DNA of 64,000 nucleotides from Solobacterium sp. UBA3691 (GTDB lineage: Bacteria > Bacillota_I > Bacilli_A > Erysipelotrichales > Erysipelotrichaceae), in assembly GCA_002372175.1 (NCBI GenBank), contig DFIS01000035.1:17814-81813 (forward strand), given 5' to 3'. The position numbers were made by a program, and so were the translations under genes. Under the pieces are notes generated by a model. That model made no database searches and was not told where the DNA came from. It saw nothing but the letters and a program-made list of their open reading frames with translations. Shown piece after piece: positions 18,331-27,632 of this stretch. Numbering within the stretch: position 1 is the stretch's first letter; every line of letters begins with the position of its first letter.

Positions 18331-20463
18331 ATGAACGATAATAGACAACCCTTTGAAGAATGGCTCAGAAAGAAAAAAAGAAGTAACGGAGAGGATTATA
18401 GCGAAGAGACTATTTCAAATTACGTGACATCTTTAAAAGGCCATTTAAACAAATTGGATAATCTTTCACTGGAGAATACAAATCTCTTTACAATCAACGA
18501 TCTTAGCGAGTTGAAAAATGCAGTTAAAGAGATAAAGAATAACCCGGGGTATGCGGCTCTAAATGACAAGTATCACAGAATCGTTTCCAGTGCCTTATCG
18601 ATGTATGAAAAATTCCTGACAGAAAATGGACAACAACACGTCAATAACAAAGACGCTTTTACAGCGTGGTTAAAAGTGTATCCTAATCATAAATACAATG
18701 ATTCAACAATCAAGAGATATATTCGTGCTTTGGAAAAAGCGGAAGAATGGTTGGGTGTTTCTTTGCCGTATACAGTATTGGAATCTAATAATCTTGAAGA
18801 TTTCCTTGAAATTGAACGCCTGATCACAACAAATCCTGATTATGAAAACGTTAATTGGAGCCACGGGCATGGAGATCTGTCAGCTGCCTTGCGACTGTAT
18901 AAGCTTTTTATTCAAGATGATCCGACCATTAAGGAGTCAGATTCCTGGTATCCATCACTCAGTGCATACTCACCTGGTATATCCAAAGAACAGTGGGTTG
19001 ATATTCTGAATGATCCTGATTGTATCGGACCTATTTGGGGTGGTGTTCTTGCCATGTTCTTCAAACACAAAGATGGGGCTACATGTAAATATCTCGGACA
19101 GTTATATGACAGGCAACCTTTTGGTATCTCGGGTAACTGTACACAGTTGGCAATGAGGATTTCCAAGATAACACAGTGTCCTCTGTTCATCAATGAGGAA
19201 GGGAAGACAAAGTATTGGCCTGTTCTCTTTGTCGGAAAGAAACCGGATGAAGGGATGCCCGGAAACTGGATGTGGAAATTAAGAGATGAATTATATGAGG
19301 CATGTAAAGAAGTAAACATAATCAGGTTTCTGAATACAGCCGTGGAGGAACGAGAAATGGATGTTTCTGTAAAGGAAGCTGTAGATCGTATCAGGAGATA
19401 TATTGCTTATAAAGGGTTCTCGTATAACAGCGGACTGATAGAAAACTTCTATCTTAGTCTCAAGAGTAAGCCGTTTGTCATTCTTGCGGGAACTTCCGGT
19501 ACAGGTAAAACAAGACTGGTTAAACTATTCTCGGAAGCGATCGGCGCTGAATATAAGATGGTACCTGTACGTCCTGACTGGTCGGATTCGTCAGATCTCT
19601 TTGGACATGTTAATCTGAACGGAGAATTTGTTCCGGGAGATATTCTGGAGTTTATCAGAGAAGCAGTGAATAATCCTGATTGTCCGTATATTCTGTGTCT
19701 TGATGAAATGAATCTTGCCAGAGTTGAGTACTATCTGAGTGATATTCTTTCTGTTATTGAGACAAGAGACTGGAATGATGAGGTTATTATTACAGATGAC
19801 CTTATTACAGTGAACAGATACGGAAATGATAAGAAGGCATTGTCACACTACGGCAGTATGGGTATTCCGGAGAATCTGTATATTGTCGGTACAGTGAATA
19901 TGGATGAGACGACATTCCCGTTCAGTAAGAAAGTGCTGGACCGTGCTAACACAATAGAGTTTAACTATGTTGATCTGAATCCTGATTTGGAAGTAGTCGA
20001 AGAATGCGATGCATTAAAATTGCCTAACAGTTTCCTGAAGACTGAATATCTGCATTATGCTGATTGTGATGATAAAGAATATGCTCGTGGTATTTCAGAG
20101 CAGTTACAGGCTTTAAATGCAATCCTGCAGAAAGCTAATGCGCATGTCGGATACCGTGTCAGAGATGAGATTGTTTTCTACATGCTCAACAATAAGAACA
20201 GCGAATTGTTAAGCGAAGATGAAGCTTTTGATAATGAGGTCATGCAGAAGATTCTCCCGAGAATTCAAGGTAGTTCAGTTTCTGTGAAAAGGATGCTCTG
20301 TGAACTCTTTGCGGTATTTGCCGGAGATAGCGAAAGATATGATGATGCTGATGCAATGCTGCAGAGAATTGACAGTGGTGTAAGATATCCTAACAGCGCA
20401 AAAAAGACAGCTTTCATGGTAAGGAGATTTGAAGAGGATGGGTTCACATCGTACTGGCTCTGA
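18331..20463 (+). CDS. McrB-like AAA+ GTPase with duplicated N-terminal SAM-like domains
   Basis: A 710-residue motor subunit of a type IV (modification-dependent) restriction system. Residues about 5-100 and 105-195 are two copies of a roughly 90-residue helical unit (YSEETISNYVTSL... and YNDSTIKRYIRAL...) that resembles the core-binding SAM-like domain of tyrosine recombinases. Residues about 210-330 carry the QPFGISGN...WMWKLRDELYEA domain seen in many McrB homologues. The AAA+ core has Walker A GTSGTGKT (about 387), Walker B LCLDEMNLARVEYY (about 455) and the McrB-type VGTVNMDETTFPFSKKVLDR. It probably uses GTP to translocate DNA and drive the nuclease partner. It overlaps the next gene. 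GTP rather than ATP use is assumed from the family. Confidence 0.88.
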   Translation: MNDNRQPFEEWLRKKKRSNGEDYSEETISNYVTSLKGHLNKLDNLSLENTNLFTINDLSELKNAVKEIKNNPGYAALNDKYHRIVSSALSMYEKFLTENGQQHVNNKDAFTAWLKVYPNHKYNDSTIKRYIRALEKAEEWLGVSLPYTVLESNNLEDFLEIERLITTNPDYENVNWSHGHGDLSAALRLYKLFIQDDPTIKESDSWYPSLSAYSPGISKEQWVDILNDPDCIGPIWGGVLAMFFKHKDGATCKYLGQLYDRQPFGISGNCTQLAMRISKITQCPLFINEEGKTKYWPVLFVGKKPDEGMPGNWMWKLRDELYEACKEVNIIRFLNTAVEEREMDVSVKEAVDRIRRYIAYKGFSYNSGLIENFYLSLKSKPFVILAGTSGTGKTRLVKLFSEAIGAEYKMVPVRPDWSDSSDLFGHVNLNGEFVPGDILEFIREAVNNPDCPYILCLDEMNLARVEYYLSDILSVIETRDWNDEVIITDDLITVNRYGNDKKALSHYGSMGIPENLYIVGTVNMDETTFPFSKKVLDRANTIEFNYVDLNPDLEVVEECDALKLPNSFLKTEYLHYADCDDKEYARGISEQLQALNAILQKANAHVGYRVRDEIVFYMLNNKNSELLSEDEAFDNEVMQKILPRIQGSSVSVKRMLCELFAVFAGDSERYDDADAMLQRIDSGVRYPNSAKKTAFMVRRFEEDGFTSYWL

Positions 20464-22906
20464 TGAAGCTGTCGTTGTTGAAACCGGTCTTTTATCCGTA
20501 ACAATAAGGGGTCCTCATGTACATCCTGCTTTTCCTGCAGGGGAGATCACAGAAAAGGAATCTGTATTCAGGGTAACCTGTACTGATGAGTATTACCTGA
20601 ATATACCTAAGGATTGGGAAACAACATACACACAGGTCATCGGTGGTAATCATACCGGAGAGTATCAATGTATTCCGTTATTCTTTGAACAGCAGAGATA
20701 CGAAATAGCTATTCAAGCAAAAGAAGAACATACGGTATCTTTTTGGCATGAGAATCCCCAGGTGAGACGAGCGGTATCGCCACCCTTCAGGAATCAGGAT
20801 AACTTGCTGACAGGCATACTGAATTTCGGTAATGATATCGGCTTATCCGATCTGTATATTCTTGTGGACGGTAAGCAGTACATGAAGCTTACTCTGGAAG
20901 TATTTCCCTCCAAGATCAGTTACAAGGAAGACTATCAGGCTATCGTGGCGGATGTAACCAGAGAAGTATATAATCTGGTATTTGATTTTCTGAAGAAGAC
21001 TTATAATACCTTTGATATTGCTGATAAACAGCAGGCATCCCCGGTAGAGTTCTTCGCGATCATTCGTAAGATATACAAGGAGTTTACAACTGCAGCAGAT
21101 ATGATTCTCAGTAATCCTCATCATGAACTGAGAACGGAACATGAGATACTTCCTGCTCATAAGATCAAAAGAACAGATAATCGTACATTACGCTGGCTGG
21201 AGAAACATCCCGAGGAGACCTTACGCAAAGATGGCAGAATACTGGTGAACAAAGCTCCGGCTGTTCGTAAATACATAACTTACGATACCAATGAGAACAG
21301 AGTGACCAAGTACATGCTGGAGACTACCGCAAAGCGGCTGGAACACTTTAAGAACCAGTATGCACAACTCGATAGAGAAACAGATCTCACGGTAACTCGT
21401 GATATTGACAGTATGGTACGCGGTATACTGCGCAGAAGTAATACCGGTTTTCTGAGAGAAGTACAATCCGAAGCTGCCGGTACCGGCATGTCACTGGTAC
21501 TGGGTATGGCACCTGGTTACAGAGAACTGTATAGATGTTATCTGTTACTTCAGCATGGCCTGAGTGTAACAGGAGGTATCTTCCGACTTTCTGTAAAGGA
21601 CATTGCTGTGCTGTATGAGTACTGGTGTTTCATCAAGCTGAACAGTCTGATGAGACAGAAGTACTCACTGATCAGCCAGGATATTCTGAAGGTGGAAGGA
21701 AAGAATCTTTCGGTATCACTTGTTAAAGGGACAAGAAGCCGTGTGCGTTACAGAAATGCGCAGAATGGGGAAATAATAACGTTGTCCTATAATCCGTCGG
21801 AGATCAATGTTCCTACGGTTTCACAGAGACCGGATAATGTTTTGAGACTGGAAAAAGACAGTCCTCAGGAAGCATATGAGTATGTCTTCGATGCTAAGTA
21901 CAAGATTGATCCTGCACTGCCCGGAAGTCTCTATGCAAAGTACTATCAGACACCCGGCCCGACAGAAACAGATATCAATACCATGCACAGATACCGTGAT
22001 GCAATTGTTGCTCAGAAAGGGACAGATCCGTACAGACATACCATGTTTGGTGCATATGTTCTTTTCCCGTATCACAATGAGGAAGAGTATGCGAAACACA
22101 AGTTTTATAGAAGCATAGATGAAGTAAATATTGGTGGTCTTCCGTTTCTTCCGACGGCAACTTCTCTGACAGAAAAATTGCTGGATGACCTGATTACCGA
22201 TACTTCTGAAGCTGCTTTTGAACGTACTGTTTTACCTATTGGTATTGAAAAGAGGTTGGCAGAAACAGACTGGACCAGACGTGATGTTTTGGTTGGTTCT
22301 GTACGGACTGTCGATCAGTTAACATATTCAAATAACACAAAGGAATACTACATCCCGGCAAGCAGGATTACCGAGGATAAAAAACCGATACACTTCATTG
22401 CACTATACCAGCCGAGATATGCATTTGGAAGTGAGGCAGGTATCAGATATTACGGTGAAGTTGTATCTTCACAGATCGTTAACTGGGAAAATGTCCCTGA
22501 AGAGTTTTGGAGCAGCGAGGAAGAGTATTACTGTTTCAAGGTCAGAACTTGGAAGACTCTTTCCAGACCTGTAGAAGCGAAAGAGCAGGGCTTTACTCAA
22601 CTGTTTACCAATATCTTCCTGCTTGAGCACAGTTCGCAGGTACCGGAATTGATGATTCAAAATGAAGCAGAATACAGATTCTGGTATGAACTGAAACGGA
22701 GAACAGATGCGACATTCATTAATGACAAGGAAGATATTGCAGGTTTCAGAATGAATGATATGCTTATCACTTTTGAAAGTGGGGAGATTCATTTGGTCCG
22801 TGATGGGGAATTACTGGATCACTGTAAGATAAGTGAGTTTGTAAGAAAGCCAAATAATTCATTCCGGAGGATGATGAAGTATATAACTGTTTTGAATGAT
22901 GAATAA
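20438..22906 (+). CDS. McrC-like DUF2357 protein with PD-(D/E)XK nuclease domain
   Basis: A roughly 822-residue partner of the McrB-like motor. The N-terminal two thirds fit the DUF2357 family. The nuclease core follows at about residues 420-530: RPDNVLRLEKD with Asp, then EYVFDAKYKID with the D-x-K catalytic pair. The C-terminal about 200 residues (EVVSSQIVNWENVPEEFW...) form an additional beta-rich domain of unknown role. ATG 20438 is chosen because AAGGAG lies 11 nt upstream; TTG 20429 in the same frame is too close to that site. It overlaps the 3' end of the McrB-like gene by 26 nt, as expected for a fixed-ratio complex. It is much longer than the classical McrC of about 350 residues. Confidence 0.82.
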   Translation: MGSHRTGSDEAVVVETGLLSVTIRGPHVHPAFPAGEITEKESVFRVTCTDEYYLNIPKDWETTYTQVIGGNHTGEYQCIPLFFEQQRYEIAIQAKEEHTVSFWHENPQVRRAVSPPFRNQDNLLTGILNFGNDIGLSDLYILVDGKQYMKLTLEVFPSKISYKEDYQAIVADVTREVYNLVFDFLKKTYNTFDIADKQQASPVEFFAIIRKIYKEFTTAADMILSNPHHELRTEHEILPAHKIKRTDNRTLRWLEKHPEETLRKDGRILVNKAPAVRKYITYDTNENRVTKYMLETTAKRLEHFKNQYAQLDRETDLTVTRDIDSMVRGILRRSNTGFLREVQSEAAGTGMSLVLGMAPGYRELYRCYLLLQHGLSVTGGIFRLSVKDIAVLYEYWCFIKLNSLMRQKYSLISQDILKVEGKNLSVSLVKGTRSRVRYRNAQNGEIITLSYNPSEINVPTVSQRPDNVLRLEKDSPQEAYEYVFDAKYKIDPALPGSLYAKYYQTPGPTETDINTMHRYRDAIVAQKGTDPYRHTMFGAYVLFPYHNEEEYAKHKFYRSIDEVNIGGLPFLPTATSLTEKLLDDLITDTSEAAFERTVLPIGIEKRLAETDWTRRDVLVGSVRTVDQLTYSNNTKEYYIPASRITEDKKPIHFIALYQPRYAFGSEAGIRYYGEVVSSQIVNWENVPEEFWSSEEEYYCFKVRTWKTLSRPVEAKEQGFTQLFTNIFLLEHSSQVPELMIQNEAEYRFWYELKRRTDATFINDKEDIAGFRMNDMLITFESGEIHLVRDGELLDHCKISEFVRKPNNSFRRMMKYITVLNDE

Positions 22907-23004
22907 CTTCCGTTTCTTAACGCCAAAAAGAAAACTGGAGTAATTTGTCTGTTAACTACTTCAGAATAATCATGCGATTCAACGATATTCGGAGAGTGCA
23001 AATA

Positions 23005-24381
23005 ATGGATTATCTAAAACAACTAATTGATTTATATGAATCAGCCGAAGAGATGTCTGCAGAGACAGTTTTAGAGCGGGTTCTGAAGAATCATCCGGAG
23101 TATAAATCTCTTCCTATAGAAGAAAAAGTCAGACTTCAAAGAGAGTTCATGCAGTATGTTAACTCTGCCGATGAAGTTTTGCGCTATCAGAATCGCTCGG
23201 ACACGGGACTTATCAATGATGAGGGTATGCGTGCTATTGAGACGCCATTGAATATAATTTGGCCGCGTGAATGCAGAATACCTCACAGGAAATACGTAGA
23301 AGCATACATCACCAATATATCTGTGCCTAAATCGATAGAAGAACTGCAGGAATACTATCTTGATGGGAATGATGCCCAAATACTTGTTAAAGATGCCAAG
23401 ACAACAGGTATAACTAACTGGTCGGCTCCCAAATGGGCAAAACGGGGAGATATTGTCCTGTTCATGCATGCGAAGATGGCCAGATCTCATCTTACAAGGC
23501 TCAGAACAGAGGTCAGAACAACTTATCCGAAGAGATCCCTAAAGTATTCAAGACTGCTGCATGCAATTGAAGAACAAATCAATTTTCATAAACGTTACGG
23601 CGGAAAGATATATGCGATTGGCCGCGTATACGGTAATCCTGAAGAGGAAGAACCGCTTCCGGGAAAGCATTACAGTTCGCGTATATTCTGTGATGTTGAT
23701 GACCTGTATCTGCTTGATACCCCGATAGATATTTCTGAGTTTAACAGTTTCATTACCATAAATGCTCTTAGTGCAGTTACTCCTCTTTACGGTGATACTT
23801 ATGAGCACTTAAAAGAACTTGTTATGCAGAAGAACGATGTGCCGGAATACTTTGTAAAGAATCATTCAACTCCTTTTCCGCACAATCTTGTTACTGCTGA
23901 AACATGGATGAAACTTGGCCTGGATTACCGTTTTTCCTTTATTTTGGAAAGCCAGTTCCGTCAGTGTTATGTAAATTATCTGCTGCAGGAGATCAGCGGT
24001 CAAAAAACACTGTACAAAGAATGTGCATGTTATAAAACGGCTAAACCGGTAACTTTTGTTGATAATGTGATTAAGATTAACGGAAGACTTCTTCCTGTGG
24101 AAGTGAAGCTTAATACTGCTTCTGAGCATAATCTGCCAAAGCAGTGTGAACAGTACTGTAATCTTAACAGACTAGTGTTAGATACAAAAAAAGGCAGAGA
24201 AGCAGACATGGACAAAGTGATCCGTGATAAAGTACTGGTTATTGATACATTTGCTGTATCTGTGTTTAATCTTTCCGACAGAACTGTCCGCACGATTTAT
24301 GATCTCATTGAGCTCAAGACAAGAGATGATATCCGAATCCTTAGAGATACGATCATTTCTGAATTTGGAATAGCAGACTGA
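23005..24381 (+). CDS. Putative PD-(D/E)XK nuclease with possible EVE/PUA-like sensor domain
   Basis: A 458-residue protein I cannot assign to a named family. The segment AKRGDIVLFMHAKMA (about 145-160) followed by GGKIYAIGRVYG (about 200-212) resembles the strand pattern of EVE/PUA-like domains that bind modified bases. The C-terminal part has a plausible nuclease core: FVDNVIKINGRLLPVEVKLN (about 350-369), where Asp and E-V-K would bind metal. I start at ATG 23005, because GGAGAG lies 8 nt upstream; the open frame extends 20 residues further without support. It lies about 100 nt after the McrC-like gene, so it may be a third part of that system or an independent single-gene modification-dependent nuclease. 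Confidence 0.6.
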   Translation: MDYLKQLIDLYESAEEMSAETVLERVLKNHPEYKSLPIEEKVRLQREFMQYVNSADEVLRYQNRSDTGLINDEGMRAIETPLNIIWPRECRIPHRKYVEAYITNISVPKSIEELQEYYLDGNDAQILVKDAKTTGITNWSAPKWAKRGDIVLFMHAKMARSHLTRLRTEVRTTYPKRSLKYSRLLHAIEEQINFHKRYGGKIYAIGRVYGNPEEEEPLPGKHYSSRIFCDVDDLYLLDTPIDISEFNSFITINALSAVTPLYGDTYEHLKELVMQKNDVPEYFVKNHSTPFPHNLVTAETWMKLGLDYRFSFILESQFRQCYVNYLLQEISGQKTLYKECACYKTAKPVTFVDNVIKINGRLLPVEVKLNTASEHNLPKQCEQYCNLNRLVLDTKKGREADMDKVIRDKVLVIDTFAVSVFNLSDRTVRTIYDLIELKTRDDIRILRDTIISEFGIAD

Positions 24382-24533
24382 CATTTCTTGACTGTTCCCG
24401 TACGGAACGGTGCTAAATAGGATAATGTGCATTGCTAAGCGGAATATAGATATAATTAAATTAATAGGATTGGATTGAGGAATTCTTAATCTGTTGAGGA
24501 TAATGGTTATTTAATTTCTCGGGGAGATATTGT

Positions 24534-25118
24534 ATGGGGAAAGCAGACTACAAAGCAATTATAAACAGTATGAGTGATGCTGCAGCCAGGGAATGTGCTT
24601 ATAGAGCATACCCGCTTTTTAAGTTTTACTCACTGAAGAGAGAAGACTTTCGTCCGGTCGATCTAATAGAAAAGATGTATGAATTCAGTGAGAAAAGCAA
24701 GTTAAATTATCCTGGGTATTCACTGATTATTGCATTAACGGAGAACTGTAATATAAAGCTTGGCTCGAGAGCAGAGAGATATTATGAAAGATTTGTTTCT
24801 CTGTGCAGGAAGAAAGGAAAGAGTATAGAAGAAGTCTGCGATGTTTCCAGAATTTTCATCTGCCTGATGCGAGAAGTCGGTAATCCAATTGAGGATCTTG
24901 ATTATAGTGTCAGTGTAAAAGACTTTGATTTTATTATGTATCTCGCTGATGCAAATCTGAAGAAGGGTGTAGATAAAGAAGGTTTGCTCAAGAAGAAAAA
25001 AGTACAGTTATACTTTGATGAAGAATACAGGAAGTTTATTGCCGCAAATATGATTATAGATCTGTGTATAATGCTGGATGCTGAAGGCGAATTTGAGGAG
25101 GAAACAAATAATGGCTAA
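24534..25118 (+). CDS. Uncharacterised helical protein, partner of the downstream coiled-coil gene
   Basis: A 194-residue, mostly helical, charged protein without a recognised family, signal peptide or membrane helix. It is preceded by about 150 bp that hold a perfect TATAAT at 24451-24456 and a CGGGGAGAT ribosome site, so it probably starts a new transcription unit. Its last codons overlap the start of the next gene by 8 nt, and that start has an excellent AGGAGG inside this coding end. This is the arrangement of an antitoxin/toxin or immunity/effector pair, but no motif supports a specific mechanism. Confidence 0.5.
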   Translation: MGKADYKAIINSMSDAAARECAYRAYPLFKFYSLKREDFRPVDLIEKMYEFSEKSKLNYPGYSLIIALTENCNIKLGSRAERYYERFVSLCRKKGKSIEEVCDVSRIFICLMREVGNPIEDLDYSVSVKDFDFIMYLADANLKKGVDKEGLLKKKKVQLYFDEEYRKFIAANMIIDLCIMLDAEGEFEEETNNG

Positions 25119-26205
25119 AGCTGAATTGGTAGAATTGTTTGTTACACCCGAGCTGGCCAAACTACTCAAAGAGAAAAAATATGCCGAACTGGTGTTCAGA
25201 GACAAAGACTCAAAATTTCAGATGTTTGTCAAAGCAATGCTGGGTAAAAATGAAGGGAACAAAAATGCAGATGATTTTGGTAATCAGCTGCTGCAAAAAG
25301 TTCTTAAACAGAATAGTAACGCGAAAAAGCTGAATCATGCCGTTCACAAATTGGACAATGATTTAAAAAACGTAAAGGATGATCTAGCAAAACTAATTAA
25401 CACCGCACCCGCACTTCTTAAAGACGCTAAAGTGCTTAAGGCTGTAGGTTTTCTTAATGCCGGACTTGCTGTAGCTAATATTGCCGTTGATGTAGCAGGT
25501 TTTGTGATCATTTCTAAACAACTTTCTGAATTGGATGAGCATTTATCGGTGATCGAAACAAAGGTTGATCAGTTAAAAGATATTGAAGAAGAAAAGCTGC
25601 TTGAACAATGCAGAGCGCTTATGAATGATACTAGTGATATAGCAATTAGGTTTGAGGATAATGATCCTGTCAGTAAAGAAGAGCTAAGGGAGCTTCTTAA
25701 CGATATGGAACCATTCCTGAAACGCTTGATTTCTTCCATGTATAAAAGAGATTTTGAAATAGAACACTTGCTACAGATGCTATACGGACTGCTGCCGGGT
25801 TATTTCTTCCTGGCGGATAAGTATATGGGTAAGTACTACCTTGAAAAAGGAAAGATGCCCAGTGATTTTGAAAAAGTTCTTAATTTGTATGAAGAACTGC
25901 TGAGCGACAAGTTTATAACTTTTGTGAATGATTATTATTTCCTTGATAAAGGTTTTACATCGGCAGATTCTCTTGTTGTTTCTAATTCCTGTAAGGTCCT
26001 TGCCGCAAAGCATATGATTTATTTCTACGACCGTGAAGAGCTTTTGAAAGTTTTGAAGACACAGGAAAATGTCGAGAAATATGATGCGGCGATCAATCAA
26101 TATGTCCAGAAAACCATTAAGGATGAGCTGGACATGTTCGCGAAAGAAAACAAATTGACAGGAGCGGAAAAAACAGAATTGAAACAAATGATGCTTATGG
26201 CATAG
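25111..26205 (+). CDS. Coiled-coil protein with central hydrophobic segment (candidate membrane-active effector)
   Basis: A 364-residue protein. Residues about 60-105 are a heptad-rich helix (LNHAVHKLDNDLKNVKDDL). Residues about 110-136 form a strongly hydrophobic, Gly/Ala-rich stretch (VGFLNAGLAVANIAVDVAGF), and about 137-175 is a second coiled-coil (LSELDEHLSVIETKVDQL). A helical C-terminal domain of about 180 residues follows. A hydrophobic hairpin between long helices recalls alpha-helical pore formers and some abortive-infection effectors, but I see no family signature. There is no signal peptide. ATG 25111 is chosen for the AGGAGG 10 nt upstream; the frame opens 33 nt earlier. It is co-translated with the 194-residue gene before it. 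Confidence 0.5.
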   Translation: MAKAELVELFVTPELAKLLKEKKYAELVFRDKDSKFQMFVKAMLGKNEGNKNADDFGNQLLQKVLKQNSNAKKLNHAVHKLDNDLKNVKDDLAKLINTAPALLKDAKVLKAVGFLNAGLAVANIAVDVAGFVIISKQLSELDEHLSVIETKVDQLKDIEEEKLLEQCRALMNDTSDIAIRFEDNDPVSKEELRELLNDMEPFLKRLISSMYKRDFEIEHLLQMLYGLLPGYFFLADKYMGKYYLEKGKMPSDFEKVLNLYEELLSDKFITFVNDYYFLDKGFTSADSLVVSNSCKVLAAKHMIYFYDREELLKVLKTQENVEKYDAAINQYVQKTIKDELDMFAKENKLTGAEKTELKQMMLMA

Positions 26206-26272
26206 AGCGTATCCTCGGCTATACATCTATATCGCTGATTTTGATATATAATTTGTTCAGAGGTGACCAATC

Positions 26273-27490
26273 GTGTTAACTAGAAAAAACATAATTAAAC
26301 CCTTAATATGCTTATGTGCAATAGTGCTGCTTTTTGGCTGCTCTGCTGTAGATTCTGCAGCAACTGCTTCAGTAACTCGTGGAGTTAATCCTGAAGTTCA
26401 GGAAACAACACCTGAACCAACAAAGGTTACTGAACACAAAGAGGAAGCCACTCCCACACCTACAGCAGAAACATCGGAAATAACGGAAACAGCAGAAACC
26501 AAAGAAGAAGTGACTTCACCTGAAGAATCAGAGGAACCTGAAGCGTCCGAGGAAACTGAAAAGCCGGAAGAGACTGAAGAAGCTGCGGAGGAAGTGGCAG
26601 AGTCAGCTGAAGCAGAAGATGTAGAAAGTACCCAAGAACCAATTCCTGCGGAGACTCCTGATCCCACTCCGGAGCCAACACCCGAACCTACACCTGAGCC
26701 AACACCGGAACCGATCATTATCAACTATGATCTGTACGTTAATAATTCACAGACAGATTTTGACTGCAAACCTGGTTCATTTCTGAATACTCTCGATATG
26801 ATCGGTATTACCGACGGAGAAAACTCATGGCTGAAAAACACTTGGGGCCAGACCGGTGCAAGAGTTACTGCCAGCCAAGAGAATTTGAATCTCGGTGTAT
26901 CAGGCAGTCAAACGATCACATATACACTGACCTATACAGATGGTGAGGGCAAAGAAGTCACAAAGAACCTAAAACGTACATATAAGTGTAATGACAAAAA
27001 AGCACCGACGATCATGTGCAGTGCAGCAACTGTATATCTGTATACCGGGGATACATTCACTCCTGAAAAAACAAATATACTGTACGTACGTGATGAAGTA
27101 GACGGTAATGTTCCGTATAGAACTAACAGTAACAACTCCAATGCTTCCTGGTACACAGTTACGCATAATGTGAATACCAGTTCTGCAGGAACATACAAAG
27201 TAGATATCAAAGCTGCAGACAAGAGTGGCAACATCAGTACAGAAACATATAAGGTTGTTGTCAGTAACAGACCTACACCCGCGCCGGTTCAACAGTATAC
27301 TCAAGCTAACGTGCAACCTACAGGTGGTTATGCAAACGATTATATAGGGAATGCCAACAGTGGTGTATTCCATTACACTTGGTGCGGAAGTGTAAAGAAA
27401 ATGAGCGAAAAGAATAAACGTTATTTACATTGCACTCGTGATGAAGCTATCAGTTATGGTTATCGACCTTGTCATAACTGCAACCCTTAA
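26273..27490 (+). CDS. Surface lipoprotein with Pro/Glu-rich stalk, DUF5011-like domain and Ada-like Cys/His tail
   Basis: A 405-residue protein starting at GTG 26273 behind AGAGGTG. Residues 1-24 are a lipoprotein signal peptide with lipobox LFGC, so Cys24 would be lipidated and the protein anchored outside the cell. Residues about 30-150 are a Thr/Glu/Pro stalk ending in four tandem TPEP units. Residues about 240-330 look like an Ig-type DUF5011 repeat (DEVDGNVPYRT...GTYKVDIKAADKSGN). The last about 45 residues (GVFHYTWCGSVKKM...HCTRDEAISYGYRPCHNCNP) match the small Cys/His-rich module also found at the tails of secreted nucleases and resembling the Ada zinc-binding fold. A metal- or DNA-binding surface role is inferred. 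It may mark the end of the foreign block. Confidence 0.7.
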   Translation: MLTRKNIIKPLICLCAIVLLFGCSAVDSAATASVTRGVNPEVQETTPEPTKVTEHKEEATPTPTAETSEITETAETKEEVTSPEESEEPEASEETEKPEETEEAAEEVAESAEAEDVESTQEPIPAETPDPTPEPTPEPTPEPTPEPIIINYDLYVNNSQTDFDCKPGSFLNTLDMIGITDGENSWLKNTWGQTGARVTASQENLNLGVSGSQTITYTLTYTDGEGKEVTKNLKRTYKCNDKKAPTIMCSAATVYLYTGDTFTPEKTNILYVRDEVDGNVPYRTNSNNSNASWYTVTHNVNTSSAGTYKVDIKAADKSGNISTETYKVVVSNRPTPAPVQQYTQANVQPTGGYANDYIGNANSGVFHYTWCGSVKKMSEKNKRYLHCTRDEAISYGYRPCHNCNP

Positions 27491-27632
27491 TTGAGTGCGT
27501 ATTAAGCAAGAAAACAGGTGTGCCAGACAAGCCGTGCAATTATTCTTGAATAATGATCACCACTGATGAATTAGAAAATGGCTCTAAATTCGGAACAGAA
27601 AACTGAGGGTCTCTCTGCAATATATCTGTCCA

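Noticed and set aside
6548..26205. BREX, DISARM or Dnd system
   Set aside because: No PglX/PglZ, no DrmA/DrmB or phospholipase-D-type protein and no DndBCDE-like genes; the genes fit Z1-GHKL, EcoRII/Vsr and McrBC types instead.
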